Part shown: in pieces, positions 22,301 to 35,761 of the stretch | Numbering within the stretch: the first letter of the stretch is position 1 | Layout of the letters: each line of letters opens with the position of its first letter | Origin: Bubalus kerabau | Lineage: Eukaryota; Chordata; Mammalia; Artiodactyla; Bovidae | Direction of reading: 5' to 3' | Length of the DNA: 64,000 nucleotides | NCBI RefSeq assembly: GCF_029407905.1 | Contig: NW_026577901.1 | Span: 558,001-622,000 of the forward strand | Notes under the pieces: model-generated | The model's input: only the letters and a program-made list of their open reading frames with translations | The model's database searches: none | Told to the model about the DNA's origin: nothing | Position numbers and translations under genes: made by a program

Positions 22301-25300
22301 CCGGCACCATTTCTTTTGAGCGCCTTCTCCCCTCCTGATCACGACAGGAGGGTCGATTCCCCTGCTTTGTCTGCAAGGGTTTCCCGACCTTAACGGCGCA
22401 CCTCAGGATGATGCCGGTCTCACGAGGAAGTTCGAGACGTAGCCTCGTGGGTGGTGCCACATGCCGAAAGACTCCGATTGCCCGGTCCGCTCTTGATAAG
22501 AACCTGATGCCTGGACACCCCTTAGAAGGCAACCCTGTGGATGAAGGCACAACACGAAGGGGCACAGACACACCCGTGCATCGTCTGGAAAAACCTACAG
22601 GTTCCACACACAGCTCGACACGTGGTCTGTCACCCCGTGCACAACTCGAGAGGCAAGCTGAGTTCCATTCTCCACACAGGACGAGGCCTGACTCTCCTGT
22701 CCCAAATCTGCTGGGACCCTGCAATCCGAATCAGAAATGGAGAGGAACCCTGAGGTTCCTGCCTCAACTCAAGATGAGACCCTCTTCCATAGCACCAAAA
22801 CCACTGGAGTCCCGAGAGGTCCCTCCAACCCACAGTGTCCCTGACTTCTCAGAGGCACCCTGACAAGCTCCCTGAGATCTCCGGCACAAGTCGATGGAAC
22901 CCAGGGTTTCCTGCCGCAACCCGAGAAAGATTGGACAGTCCTTCTTTGATGCGTCTTGAGGCCCGATTCCCCTACCATGTCTCAAGAGCAATGAAGCACT
23001 CCCAGTACCCATGCGCATGGAGACTTAACTTCCCTGGCACCTCACGAGAGGCTCCCTGAGGTCCCCGTCGTACCTCGTGAGAAACCCCACACTGGCGCCG
23101 CAGCTCGAGAAAACCCACGAGACGCCCCCGTTATCGTGAGATGAGGGCCATCATTAACTGCATGGCCTGGAGTCGTCTCTCCAAACTCCACGGGAGGCTT
23201 GACTCACTAAGGCTACTCAGTGCGCTCAATAGGTACCCGTCGCAACTCGAGAGGAAAGCGGAGTACTTTGCTTCCCCTAGAAACAAGGCCGGACTTCCCG
23301 GGTGAGTCTGGAATGCCACCCCGAGATCCCTGTCACCCCTGGAGAGGAATATTCGGTCCTGGACACAAGCCTAGATATGGTCTATTTTGCCCTGCAGTGA
23401 CTCGAGTGGGATCCCAGCTCACCCTCGCAACTCGAATGAAAGATTGGACTTCCATGGGCCAACACAGGAGGAAATCTGAATTCCCCGTCGAAACTCGAGA
23501 CTCCCGCTGCAATGCGAGAAAAACCACGTGGTTCACTCGTCATCCCAAGATGAGGCCCTGGCCCGCTACAGCGTCTCAAGTGAAGTCCCACGTTCCGTCT
23601 TGAAGTGCAAAATGCTACTTTTCACCCTTGATGTAACCCCAAAAGTTCCCCGACACACCGTTCTCACCGAGGGGAACACCGAAGTTCCCGGCACCACTTC
23701 ATCTGATCACTTTCTCCCCTCCTGATCACGACAGGAGGGTAAATTCCCCTGCTTTGTCTGGAAGGAGTTCCCTCCCATCCCGGCGCACCTAAGGATGAGG
23801 CCTTTCTCAGGAGGAAATTCGAGACGTAGCCTCGTGGGTGGTGCCACATGCCGAAAGACCCCGATTGTGTGGTCCGCTCTATATAAGAACCCGATGCCCG
23901 GACACCACTTCGAAGGCAACCCTGTGGATGAAGGCACAACACAAGGGTTACTAAAACTCCCGTGCATCGTACAGAAAAACACGCAGGTTCTACACACAGC
24001 TCGACAAGTGGAATGTCACCCCGTGAACAACTCGATAGGCAAGCAGAGTTCGTTTCCTCCACACAAGACGAGGCCTGACTCTCCTGTCCCAACTCTTCAG
24101 GGAGCCTGCCATCCGAGTCAGAAATGGAGAGGAAACCTGAGGTTCCTGCCTCAACTCGAGATGAGGCCCTCTTCCATTGCACCAAACCCAGATGAGTCGC
24201 GAGAGGCCCCTCCCAACTCCACAGTATCCCTGAATTCTCAGAGGCACCTTGAGAATCTACCTGAGGTCACCGGCACGAGTCGAGGGAACCCAGGGTTTCC
24301 TGCTGCGACCCGAGAAAGACCTTGAGAGTCCTTCGGCGCGTCTTGAGGCCCGATTCCCCTACCATGACTCGAGAGCAAAGACCCGCTCCCCATCGCCATG
24401 CGCATGGAGACCTGACTTCCCTGACGCCTGAAGAGAGTCTCCCTGAGCTCCCCGTCGTATGTCTTTGGAAACCCCATTCAGGCACCGCAGCTCGAGAAAA
24501 CCCACGATACGCCCCCGTCATCACGAGATGAGGGACTTCTTTCCTGCCTGGCATGGAGAGCAAAACCGAGTCCTCTCTCCAGACTCCACAGGAGGCTTGA
24601 CTCTCTTTAGGCCTCTCAGTTGGCTCCAAGAGATACCTGTCAGGACTTGAAGGGAGAGCGGAGTCCTTTGCTTCCCCTCGAGACGAGGCCTGACTCCCCA
24701 TTTGAGTCTGGAATGCAACCCCGAGTTCCTGTCGCACCTGGAGAGGAAAACTCGGTCCTGGACGGAAGCCTAGATGACGTCTATTTTGCACTGCAGTTAC
24801 TAGAGAGCAATCGCCAGCTCTCCCTTGCAAATCGAATGGAAGATTGGACTTCCCTGGGCCAACACAAGAGGAAGCCTGAATTCCCCATCGTAACTCGAGA
24901 ATCCCGCCGCAGCTCGAGAAAAACCACGTGGCTCCCCCGTCATCGCAAGATGAGGCCCTTGGCCGCTACAGCGTATCAAGAGAAGTCCCACGTTCCATCC
25001 TGAAGTACAAAACTATACTTGGCACCCTTGATGCGACCCCCAAAGTTCCCTGACATACCGGTCTCACTCGAGGGAAACACCAAAGTTCACGGCACCACTT
25101 CCTGTGAGCCCCTTCACCCCTCCTGATCGCGACAGGAGGGTCGATTCCCATGCTTTTTCTGCAAGGGTTCCCGACGTTCCCCGTGAGGATGCGGATGAGG
25201 CCGGTCTCATGAGGAAATTCGAAAAGTAGCCTCATGGTTGGTGCCACATGTTGAAAGATCCCGAATTCCCGGTCCACTCTAGATAAGAACCTGACGCCCG

Positions 25301-26372
25301 GACATCTCTTCGAAGGCAACCCTTTGGATGAAGGCACAACACGAAGGGACACTGACATCCACATGCATCGTCTGGAAAAACCCGCCGATTCCACTCACAG
25401 CTCCAAATGTGGACTGTCACCCCGTGAACAACTCGAGAGGCAAGTGAAGTTGCATTCCTTCACACAAGACGAGGCCTTACCCTCCTGGCCCAACTCTTCA
25501 GGGACCCTGCGATCGGAGTCAGAAATGGAGAGGAACCCTGAGGTTCCTGCCTCAACTAGAGAAGAGGCCCTCTTCCACTGAACCAAACTCAGTGGTGTCC
25601 CGAGAGGCCCCTACCAACACCACAGTATCCCTGAATTCTCAGAGGCTCGCTGAGAAGCTACCTGAGGTCACTGGCACAAGTCGAGGGAACCCAGAGTTTC
25701 CTGAAGTAACCCGAGAAAGACTTGGAGAGTCCTTTTTCAACGTCTCTTGATGCCCGATTCCCCTACCATGACTCCAGAGCAAGGACACGCTCCCCTCGCC
25801 ACAAGCAGGAAAACTGACTTCCCTAGTACCACACAAGAGGCTCCCTGAGTACCCCATCGTACCTCGTGAGAAAACCCACAGTGGCGCCGCAGTTCGAGAA
25901 AAACCACAAGATGCCCCCGTCAAGGAGAGATGGGGGCCTTCTTTTCCTGCCTGACCTGGAGAGCAATCCCTGGTCCTCTATCCAAACTTCACAGGAGGAT
26001 TGACTCCCTTTAGGCCACTTAGTTGGGTCCAAGAAATACCCGGTGCGACTCGAGAGGAGAGCGGAGTCCTTTGCTTCCCTGGAGACGAGGCCTGACTCCC
26101 CTGGTGAGTTTTGAATGTAACCCCGAGATCCCTGTCGCCCCTGGAGTGGAACATTATGTCCTAGACACAAGCCTAGATGAGGTCTATTTTGCCCTACAGT
26201 GACTCGAGAGCAACCTCCATCTCTCCCTCACAATTTGAATGGAAGATTGGTCTTCCCACGGTCAACACAAGAGGAAGTCTGAATTTCCCATCGTAATTCG
26301 AGAATTCAGCCTCAAGTCTTAAACACCATGTGGTTCCCCCTTCATCGCAATATGAGGCCCTTGCCAGCTAGA
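19300..26372. repeat. Satellite I subfamily L block (unit 1)
   Basis: Lower-CpG monomers marked by CTCCACAGGAGGCTTGACTC and GAGACGTAGCCTCGTGGG. CTCGAG is often decayed to CTTGAG or CTCAAG, as expected from CpG loss. The 23,160 monomer lacks ~12 bp that its unit 2 counterpart (57,276) keeps. Confidence 0.78.
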
Positions 26373-26732
26373 GTCTCAACAGAAGTCCCACGTTCCATCT
26401 TAAAGTTCGAAATGCTACTTGGCACCCTTGATGCGACCCCAAAGTTCCCCAACATACCGGTCTCACTCCAGGGGAACACCGAAGTTCCGGGCGTCTCCAG
26501 GGAAGTCCCATGTTCCGTCCTTAAGTGCGAAACGGTACTTGACACCCTTGATGCGACCCAAAAGTTCCCCAACATACCGGTCTCACTCCAGGGGAACACG
26601 GAAGTTCCCGGAGTCTCCAGGGAAGTCCCATGTTCCGTCCTTAAGTGCGAAACGGTACTTGACACCCTTGATGCGACCGCAAAAGTTCCGCGACACGCTG
26701 GGTTCCCTCGAGGGGAACACCGAGGGTCCAGG
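26373..26732. repeat. Triplicated 120 bp segment inside one satellite I monomer
   Basis: Three tandem units start at 26,373, 26,493 and 26,613, each opening with GTCTC(A/C)A-type sequence followed by AGAAGTCCCA or GGAAGTCCCATGTTCCGTCC. The second and third are nearly identical. The 120 bp length is about four 31 bp subunits, and two extra copies account for the 1,639 bp spacing between the monomer anchors at 25,949 and 27,588. The last unit passes into H-like sequence. Confidence 0.92.
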
Positions 26733-28561
26733 CACCACTTCATCTGAGCCCCTTCTCCCCTCCTGATCATGACAGCAGAGTCGATTCCCCTGCTTTCTCT
26801 GGAAGGGGTTCCCGGCCTTCCTGGTGCACCTCAGGATGAGGCCGGTCTCAGGAGGAAATTCTTGACTAGCCACGTGTGAGGTGCCACGTGCCGAACGACC
26901 CTGATTTTCCGGTCCGCTCTTGATAAGAACCCGATGCCTGGACACCTCTTCAAAGGCAACCCTGTGAGTGAAGGCACAACACGAAGGGGCACTGACACCC
27001 CCGTGCATCATCCGGAAAAACCCGCAGGGTCTACACACAGCTCGACAAGGGGACTGAGACTCCCGGAACAACTCGAGAGGCAACCAGAATTCCATTCCTC
27101 AGACAAGACGTGGCATGACTCTCCTGTCCAAACACTGCACGGACCGTGCAGTCGGAGTCAGAATCGGAGAGGAAGCCTGAGGTTCCTGCCTCCCCTCGAG
27201 ATGAGGCCCTCTTCCATTGCGCTGAACCCAGCAGAGTCCCGAGAGGCCCTGCCAACTCCACAGCATCCCTCACCTCTCAGAGGCACCCTGGGAAGTTCCC
27301 TATAGTCCCCTGCAGAAGTCGAGGGAAACGAGGTTTTCCCGCCGCCACCCGACAAAGACCTCGAGAGTCCTTCTTCAACCCGTCTTGAGGCCCGATTACC
27401 CTACCATGACTCGAGAGCAATGACGAACTCCCCCTAGCCATCTCATGGGGACCTGACTTCCCTGGCGCCACACGAGAGGCTCCCTGAGCTCCTTCTCGTA
27501 CCTCGTCAGAAACCCGGCACTAGCGCGGCAGTCTAGAAAACCCACAAGACGCCGCCGTCATCACGAGACGAGGGCCTTCTTTTCCTGCATGGCCTGGAGA
27601 GGAATCCCGAGTCCTCTATCCAAACACCACAGGAGGCTTGACTCCCTTTAGGGCACACAGTGGGCTCCAAGAGATACCCATCGCGACTCAAAAGGACAGC
27701 GGAGTTCTTTGCTTCCCCTCGACACGAGGCCTGATTCCCCGGGTGAGTCTGGTATGCAAGCCCGAGATCCCTGTCGCCCCTAGGGATGAACATTAAGTCC
27801 TGGACACAAGCCTAGATGAGGTCTATTTTGCCCTGCAGTGACTCGAGGGCAATCCCCAGCTCTCCCTTGAAACTCGAATGGAAGATAGGACTTCCCTGGG
27901 CCAACACATGAGGAAGACTGTATTCCCCGTCGAAACTCGAGAATCCCGCCACAACTCGAGAAACGCCACGTGGTTCCCCCGTCATCGCAAGATGAGGCCC
28001 TTGCCCCCTACAGCGTCTCAAGAGAAGTCCCACGTTCCGTCTTGAAGTGCGAAACGGTATTGGCACCCTTGATGCGACCTCAAAAGTTCCTCGACACACT
28101 GGTCTGACTCGAGGAGAACACCGAGGTTCCCGGCACCACTACATCTGGGCCCCTTCTCCCCTCCTGATCGCGACAGGAGGGTCGATTCCCCTGTTTTGTC
28201 TTGAAGGGGTTCCCGCCTTTCCCGGTGCATCTCAGGATGAGGCCGGTCTCACGAGGATATTCGAGACATAGCCTCGTGGATGGTGACACATGCCGAAAGA
28301 CCCCGATTTCCCGGTTCGCTCTTGATAAGATCCCAATGCCCGGACACCTCTTTGAAGATAACCCTTTTGATGAAGGCACAACACGAAGGGGCACTGACAC
28401 CCCCGGGTATCGTCCGGAGAAACCCGCAGGTACCACACAGAGCTCGAGAAGTGACCTGTCACCCCGTGAACAACTGGAGAGGCAAGCAGAGTTCCATTCC
28501 TCCACACAAGACGAGGCCTGACTCTCCTGTTCGAACTCTGCAGCGAAACTGCGATCCGAGT

Positions 28562-28590
28562 CAGATCTGACCCAGGGGAAGTCAGGAGAG
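28562..28590. repeat. Variable ~17 bp insert in a 1,420 bp satellite I variant (first)
   Basis: Between the conserved GATCCGAGTCAG and GGAGAGGAA segments this monomer carries about 17 extra bases compared with the standard form. The same position is expanded at ~29,985, ~59,650 and ~61,058. This explains 1,420 bp anchor spacings. Confidence 0.75.
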
Positions 28591-29984
28591 GAAACATGAG
28601 TTTCCTGCCTGCACTCGAGATGAGGCCCTCTTCCATTGCACCGAACCCAGTGGAGTCCCGAGAGGCCCCTCCCAACTGCACAGTATCCCTGACTTCTCAG
28701 AGGCACCCTTAGACCTTCCTGAGATCACCGGCACAAGTCGAGGGAACCAAGGGTTTCCTGCCCCAACCCGTAAAAGACCTCGTGAGTCCTTCTTCAACGC
28801 GTCTTGAGGTGCGATTCCCCTACCATGACTCGAGAGCAATGACGCGCTCCCCCTAGCCACGCGCATAGAAACCTGACTTCCCTGGCGCCACAGGAGAGGC
28901 TCCCTGAGCTCCCCATTATACCTCGTGAGCAACACCACACTGGAGCCGCAGCTCGAGAATACCCACGAGACGCCCCAGTCCTCACGAGATGAGGGCCTTC
29001 TTTTGCTGTATGGCCTGGAGAGCAATCCTGAGTCCTCTCTCCAAACTCCACAGGAGGCTTGACTCATTTTAGGCCACACAGTGAGCTCCAAGATATACCC
29101 GTCGCGACTTGACAGGAGAGCGGTGTCCTTGGCTTCCCCTCGAGACGAGGCCTGACTCCCCGGGTGAGTCGAGAATGCAATGCCGAGATTGCTGTCGCCC
29201 CAGCAGAGGAACATTAGGTCCTGGACACAAGCCTAGATGAGGTCTATTTGGCCCTGCAGTGTCTCGAGAGCAATCCCCAGTTCTAACTCGCAATTCGAAT
29301 GAAAACTGGACTTCCCTGGGCCAGTTGAAGAGGAAGCCTGAATTCCCCGTCGTAACTCGAGAATCCCGCCGCAAATCAAGAAAAACCACGTGGTTCCCCC
29401 GTCATCGAAAGATGAGGCCCTTGCCCGCTACAGCGTCTCAAGAGAAGTCCCACGTTCCGTATTGAAGAGCGAAAAGTTACTTGGAACCCTTGATGCGACC
29501 CCAAAAGTTCCCCGACATACCAGTCTCACTTGAGGAGAACACCGAGGTTCCCGGCACCACTTCATCTGAGACTCTTCTCCCCTCTTGATCGCGACAGGAG
29601 GTTCGATTCCCCTGCTTTGTCTGGAAGGCATTCCCGACCTTCCTGGCGCACATCAAGATGAGGCCAGTCTCACGAGGAAATTCGAGACATAGCCTCGTGG
29701 GTGGTGCGGCATGCCGAAAGACCCCAATTCCCTGGTCCGCTCTTGATAAGAACACGATGGCAGAACCCAACTCGAAGGCAATCCTGTGGATCAAGGCACA
29801 ACACGAAGGGGCAGTGACACCCCGGTGCATCGTCCAGAAAAACCCACAAGTTCCACATACAAATCAACAAGTGGCCTGTCACCCCATGAACAACGCGAGA
29901 GTCAAGCGGAGTTCCATTTCTCCACACAAGACGAGGCCTGACTCTCCTGTCCCAACTCTGCAGGGACTCTGCGATCCGAGTCAG

Positions 29985-30010
29985 ATCCGGCGCATTCGAA
30001 GCCAGGAGAG
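29985..30010. repeat. Variable ~17 bp insert in a 1,420 bp satellite I variant (second)
   Basis: Same site as the insert at 28,562, but its sequence has diverged much more than the flanks. Confidence 0.73.
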
Positions 30011-31079
30011 GAACCCTGAGGTTCCTGCCTCAACTTGTCATGAGGCCCTCTTCCATTGCACCAAACCCAGTGGAGTTCCGAGAGGCCCCTCCCAACTCCA
30101 CAGTGACCCTGACTTCTCAGAGGCACGCTGAGAAGCTTCCTGAGGTCACTGGCACAAGTCGATGGAACCCAGGGTTTCCTGCTGCAACCCAAGAAAGACC
30201 TCGAGAGTCCTTCTTTAACACGTCTTCAGGCCCAATCCCCTACCATGACTCGAGAACAATGACGGGCTCCCTCTCACCACGTGCATAGAGACCTGACTGC
30301 CCTGGCACCACGTGAGAGGCTCACTGAGCTCCCAGTCTTACTTCGTGAGAAACCCCACACTAGCGCCACAGTTCGAGAAAACCTACGAGACACCCCAGTC
30401 ATTGGGAGATGAGGGCCTTCATTTCATGCATTGCCTGGAGAGCAATCCCGTGTCCTCCCTCCAAACACCAGAGGAGGTTTGACTCCCTTTAAGCCACTCA
30501 GTGGGCTCCAAGACATACCCGTCCGACTCGAGAGGAGAGCAGAGTCCTTTGCTTCCCCTCGAGACGAGGCCTGACTCCAAGGTGAGTCTGGAATGCAACC
30601 CCGAGATTTCTGTCGAGCCTTGACATGAACATTAGGTCCTGCACACAAGCCTTGGTGGGGTCTCTTTTGCCTTCAGTGACTAGAGCGCACCTCCAGCTCT
30701 TCCTCGAATCTCGAATGGAAGATAAGACTTTTGTGGGCCAACACAAGAGGAAGCATGAATTCCCTGTGGTAACTCAAATATCCCACCGCAACTCGAGAAA
30801 AACCAAGTGGTTCCGCAGTCATTCCAAGATGAGGCCCATGCCCGCTGGAGCACCCCAAGAGAAGTCCAACGTTCCATTTTGAAGAGCGAAACGGTACTTG
30901 GAACGATTTATGCGACCCCAAAAGTTACCCGACATACCTGTCTCACTTGAGGGAAACACCGAGGTTCCCAGCAGCACTTCATCTGAGCCACTTCTCCCCT
31001 CCTGATCGCCACAGGAGAGTCGATTCCTCTGCTTTGTCTGGAAGAGTTTCATGACCTTCGCGGCACACTTCAGGATGAG

Positions 31080-34000
31080 GCCGGTTTCATGAGGAAATTC
31101 GAGACAACCCACGTGGGTGGTGCCAAATGCTGAACGACCCCGATATCCCGGTCCGCTCTTCATAAGAACCCGATGCCCGGACACCTCTTCGAAGGCAACC
31201 CTGTGGATGAAGACAAAAAACGAAGGGTCACTGACACCCCCGTGCATCGTCTGGAAAAACCTGCAGATTCCACACACAGTTTGACAAGGGGTCTGAAACC
31301 CAATGAACAACTCGAGAGGCAAGCGGAGTTCCATTCCTCAGAAAAGACGTAGCCTGACTCTCCTGTCCCAACTCTGCAGGGACCCTGATGTCGGAGTCCG
31401 AAACAGAGAGGAAGTCTGAGGTTCCTGCCTCCCCTCGAGATGAGCCCCTCTTCCATTGCGACAAACCCAGCGGAGTCCCGAGAGGCACCGCCAACTCCAC
31501 AGTATCCCTCAACTCTCAGAGACACCCTGGGAAGTTCCCTAAGGTTCCCGGCAGAAGGCGAGGGAAATGACTTTTTCCCGCCACAACCCGAGAAAGCCCT
31601 CGAGAGTCGCTCTTCAACGCGTCTTGAGGCCCTAGTCCCCTCCCATTACTCGAGAGCCACAACGCGCTCCTCCTCGCTACGCGCAGGGAGACCTGACTTC
31701 CCTGGCGCCGCACGAGAGGCTCCCTGAGATCCTCGCCGTGCCTCGCGAGAAAACCCCCACGGGCGCCGCAGCTCGAGGAAACCCCTGAGACGCCCCCATC
31801 CTCGCGAGGTGAAGGGCCTTCTTTTCCTGCATGGCCTGGAGAACAATCCCGAGCCCTCTCTCCAAAATGAAGAGGAGGCTTGACTCCATTGACGCCACTA
31901 GGGGGCTCCAAGAGATCCGCGTCGCCACTCGAGAGGAGAGCGGAGTCCTTGGCTTCCCCTCGAGACGAGGCCTGACTCCCCGAGGGAGCCTGAAATGCAA
32001 CCCCGAGATCCCTGCCTTCCCTGGAGAGGAATATTAGTTCCCGGACACACGCCTTGATGAGGTCTCTTTGGCCCTGCAGTGACTCGAGCGCTACCCCCAG
32101 ATTTCCCTCGCTACTAAAATGGGAGATGGGGCTTCCCAAGGCCAACCCAAGAGGAAGCCTGATATCCTCGTCAAAACTCGAGTATCCTGCCGCAACTCGA
32201 GAAAAACCACGTGGTTTCAACGTCTTCGCAAGATGAGGCCCTTGCCCGGTACGGCGTCTCAAGGGAAGTCCCATGTTCCGTCGTGAAGTGAGACACGGTA
32301 CCTGACACCCTTCATGCGACATCCAAAAGTTCCCCGACATGCCGGGTTCCCTTGAGGGGAACACCGAGAGTCCCGGCACCACTTCCTCTGAGCTCCTAGT
32401 CCTCTCCTGTTCGCGACAGGAGAGTTGATTCCCCTGCGTGGTCTGGAAGGTGTTCCCGACCTGCACGGCGCCCCTCAGGATGAGGCCGGCCTCGCGAGGA
32501 AATTCGAGACAAGCCCCGTGGCTGGTGCCCCATGTTGAACGACCCTGATTTCCCGGTCCGCAGTTGAGGAGAACCCGATGCCCGGACACCTCTTCGAAGG
32601 CCACCCTGTGAGTGAAGGAACAACACGAAGGGGCACTGACACTCCCGTGCATCATCCGGAAACACCCGCGGTTTCCACACACAGCTCCACGAGGGGACTG
32701 AGACTCCCTGAGCAACTCGAGAGGCAAGCGGAGTTCCCTTCCTCAGACAAGACGAGGCCTGACTCTCCTGCCCCAACGCTGCAGGGACACTGCTGTCGGA
32801 GTACGAAACGGAGAGGAAGCCTGAGGTCCTGTCTCCCCTCGAGATGAGGCCCTCTTCGATTGCGCCAAACCCAGAGGAGTCCCGAGATGGCCCACCAACT
32901 CCACAGCATCCCTCACCTCTAAGAGGAACCCTGGGAAGTTCCCTCAGGTCACCGGGAGAAGTCTAGGGAAACGAGGGTTTCCCGCCGCAAGCCGAGAAAG
33001 ACCTCGAGAGTCCTTCTTCTACACGCCTTGATGCCCTAGTCCCCTCCCAGGACTCGAGAACAATGACGCGCTCCCCCTCGCATCGCTCATGGAGACCTGA
33101 CTTCCCTGGCGCCACACGAGAGGCTCCCTGAGAACCTCGTCGTGCCTCGTGAGAAAAGCCCCACGGACGCCGCAGCTCAAGGAAACCCCTGAGAAGCCCC
33201 CGTCCTCGCGAGGTGAGGGCCTTCTTTTCTTGCCTTTCCTGGAGAGCAATCCCGAGTCCTCTCTCCAAACTGAAGATTAGGACTGACTCCCTTGAGGCCA
33301 CTCAGAGGGCTCCAAGAGATCCGCGTCGTGGCTCAAGTGAAGAGCGGAGTCCTTTGCTTCCCCTCCAGGCGAGGCCTGACTCCACGGGGGACTCTGGAGT
33401 GCAACCCCGGGATCCCTGTCTTCCCTTGAGAGTACCACTAGGTCCTGGACACACGCCTAGATGAGGTCTCTTGGGCTCTGCAGTGACTCGAGCGCAACCC
33501 CCAGCTTTCCCTCGCAACTCGAATGGAAGATGGGGCTTCCCAGGGCCAACCCAAGAGGAAGCCTGAAATCCCCGTCGTAACTCGAGAATCCCGCTGCAAC
33601 TCGAGAAAAACCACGTGGTCCAAACGTCTTCGCAAGATGGGGCCCTTGCCCGCTACGGCGTCTCAAGGGAAGTCTCACGTTCCGTCCTGAGTTGCGAAAC
33701 AGTACCTGACACCCTTCATGCGACCTCCAAAATTTCCCAGACACGCCGGGTTCCCTCGAGGGGAACACCGAGGGTCCTGGCACCCCTTCATCTGAGCCCC
33801 TTCTCCCCTCCTCATCACGACAGGAGAGTCGATTCCCCTGCGTATTCTGGAAGGGGTTCCCGGCTTTCCCGGCACACCTCAGGATGAGGCCGGCCTCCCG
33901 AGGAAATTCGAGACGAGCCCCGTGGGTTGTCCCACATGCCGAACGACCCCGATTTCCCAGTCCACTCTGGATAAGAACCCGATGCCCGGACACCTCTTCA

Positions 34001-35761
34001 AAGGCAACCCTGTGGGTGAAGTTACCATTCGAAGGGGCACTGACACCACCGTGCGTCGTCCGGAAAAACCCGCGGTTTCCACACACAGCTCGACGAGGTG
34101 CGTGAGACACCCTGAGCAATTCGAGAGGCAAGCGGAGTTCCCTTCCTCAGACAAGACGAGGCCTGACTCTCCTGTCCCAACTCTGCAGGGACCCTGTGGT
34201 TGGAGTCCGAAAAGGAGAGGAAGCCTAAGTTTCCTGTCTCCCCTCGAGATGAGGCCCTCTTCCATTGCGCCAAGCCCAGCAGAGTCCCGAGAGGCCCCGC
34301 CAACTCCACAGCATCCCTCACCTATCAGAGGCACCATGGGAAGTTCCCTCAGGTCCCCGGCAGAAGTCGAGGGAAACGAGACTTTTTCGCCGCAACCCCA
34401 GAAAGACCTCGAGTGTCCTTCTTCAACGCGTCTGGAGGCCCTAGTCCTCTCCCATGACTGGAGAGCCATGACGCGCTCCCCCTCACCACGTGCACAGAGA
34501 CCTGACTTCCCTGGCACCGCACGAGAGGCTCCCTGAGATCCTCGTCTTGCCTCGTGAGAAAACCCCCACGGGCGCCGCAGCTCGAGGAAACCCCTGAGAA
34601 GCCCCCATCCTCGCGAGGTGAGGGCCTTCTTTTCCTGCCTGACCCAGAGCACAATCCCGAGTCCTCTCTCCAAACTGAAGAGAAGGCCTAACTCCCTTGA
34701 GGCCACTCAGTGGGCTCCAAGAGATCTGCGTCGCGACTTGAGAGGAGAGCGGCATCCTTGGCTTGCCCTCGAGGCGAGGCCTGACTCCCCGGGGGAGTCT
34801 GGAACGCCACCCTGAGATCCCTGTCTTCCCTTGAGAGGAACGTTAAGTCCCGGACACAGGCCTAGATGAGGTCTCTTTGGCCCTGCAGTGACTCGAGTGC
34901 AACCCTCAGCTTTCCCTCGCAACTCGAATGGAAGATTAGGCTTCCCGGGGCCAACACAAGAGGAAGCCTGAAATCCCCGTCGTAACTCTAGAATCCCGCC
35001 GCAACTCGAGAAAATCCACATGGTCCCAACGTCTTCGCAAGATGAGGCCCTTGCCCGCTACGGCGTCTCAAGGGAAGTCCCAGGTTCTGTCCTGAAGTGC
35101 GAAACGGTACCTGACTCCTTTCATGCAACCCCCAAAAGTCCCCCACACGCCGGTTTCCCTCGAGGGTAACAACAAGGGTTCCGTCCCCACTTCATCTGAG
35201 CCCCTTCTCCCCTCCTGATGGCGACAGGAGAGTCGATACCCCTGCGTTGTCTGGAAGGGTCCCGGCCTTCCCGGCACACCTCAGGATGAAGCCGGCCTCA
35301 CTAGGAAATTTGAGACTAGCCCCGTGGGTGGTCCCACATGCCGAAAGACCCCGATTTCCCTGTCCGCTCTTGAAAAGAACCCGAGGCCCGGACACCTCTT
35401 CGAAGGCAACCCAGTGGGTGAAGGCACAACACGAAGGGGCACTGTCACCGTCGTGCATTTCCGGAAACACCCGCAGGTTCCACACACAGCTCAACAAGGG
35501 GCCTGAGACCCCCTGAGCACCTCGAGAGGCAAGCGGAATTCCCTTCCTCAGACAAGACGATTCCTGACTCTCCTGTCCCAACTCTGCAGGGACCCTGCGG
35601 TCGGAGTCCGAAACGGAGAGGAAGCCTGAGGTTCCTGCCTTCCCTGGAGATGAGGCCCTCTTCCATTGCGCCAAACCCAGCGGAGTCCTGAGAGGCCCCG
35701 CCAACTCCACAGCATCCCTCATCTGTCAGAAGCACACTGGGAAGTTCCCTAAGGTCACCGG
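31080..35761. repeat. Satellite I subfamily H-like block (unit 1, right)
   Basis: Monomers with GAGAC(A/G)A(A/G)CC(A/C)CGTGG and a GAAGAGGAGGCT or GAAGA-type segment, as in the left H block, but more diverged from each other. The block ends at the junction with GC-rich module 3. Confidence 0.75.

Larger units (their letters stand above)
14826..35761. repeat. Satellite I-like (1.715-type) array, unit 1
   Basis: About 15 tandem monomers in one orientation. Using the GCATGGCCTGGAGAGC anchor, monomers register at 16,160, 17,565, 18,970, 20,373, 21,758, 23,160, 24,546, 25,949, 27,588, 29,008, 30,428, 31,830, 33,232 and 34,637. Most spacings are 1,402-1,405 bp. Exceptions are about 1,385, 1,420 and one of 1,639 bp. 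Inside monomers a degenerate ~31 bp period shows, for example CGAG/CGGG steps at 17,450, 17,481, 17,511 and 17,542. The sequence is rich in CTCGAG and CpG. Length, 31 bp substructure and bovid context fit bovine satellite I, a pericentromeric satellite. It starts inside a monomer and ends inside one at module 3. Confidence 0.9.

Noticed and set aside
26373..26732. CRISPR-like regular spacing
   Set aside because: The units are contiguous 120 bp tandem copies of satellite with no unique spacers, and the context is mammalian.
31516..32727. 403-codon minus-strand open frame, the longest in the window
   Set aside because: It lies entirely in satellite I H-type repeats. Similar frames open on both strands of every H monomer because the CpG/TCGA-rich sequence is poor in stops. 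Neither 31 bp nor 1,402 bp preserves frame, and no motif or start context supports translation.
14826..35761. CENP-B box (TTCG....A..CGGG) in satellite I
   Set aside because: TTCGAAGGCAACCCTG and TTCGAGACGAGCCACG stretches recur but lack the required CGGG spacing. I found no convincing match by eye, and a full motif scan was not possible.
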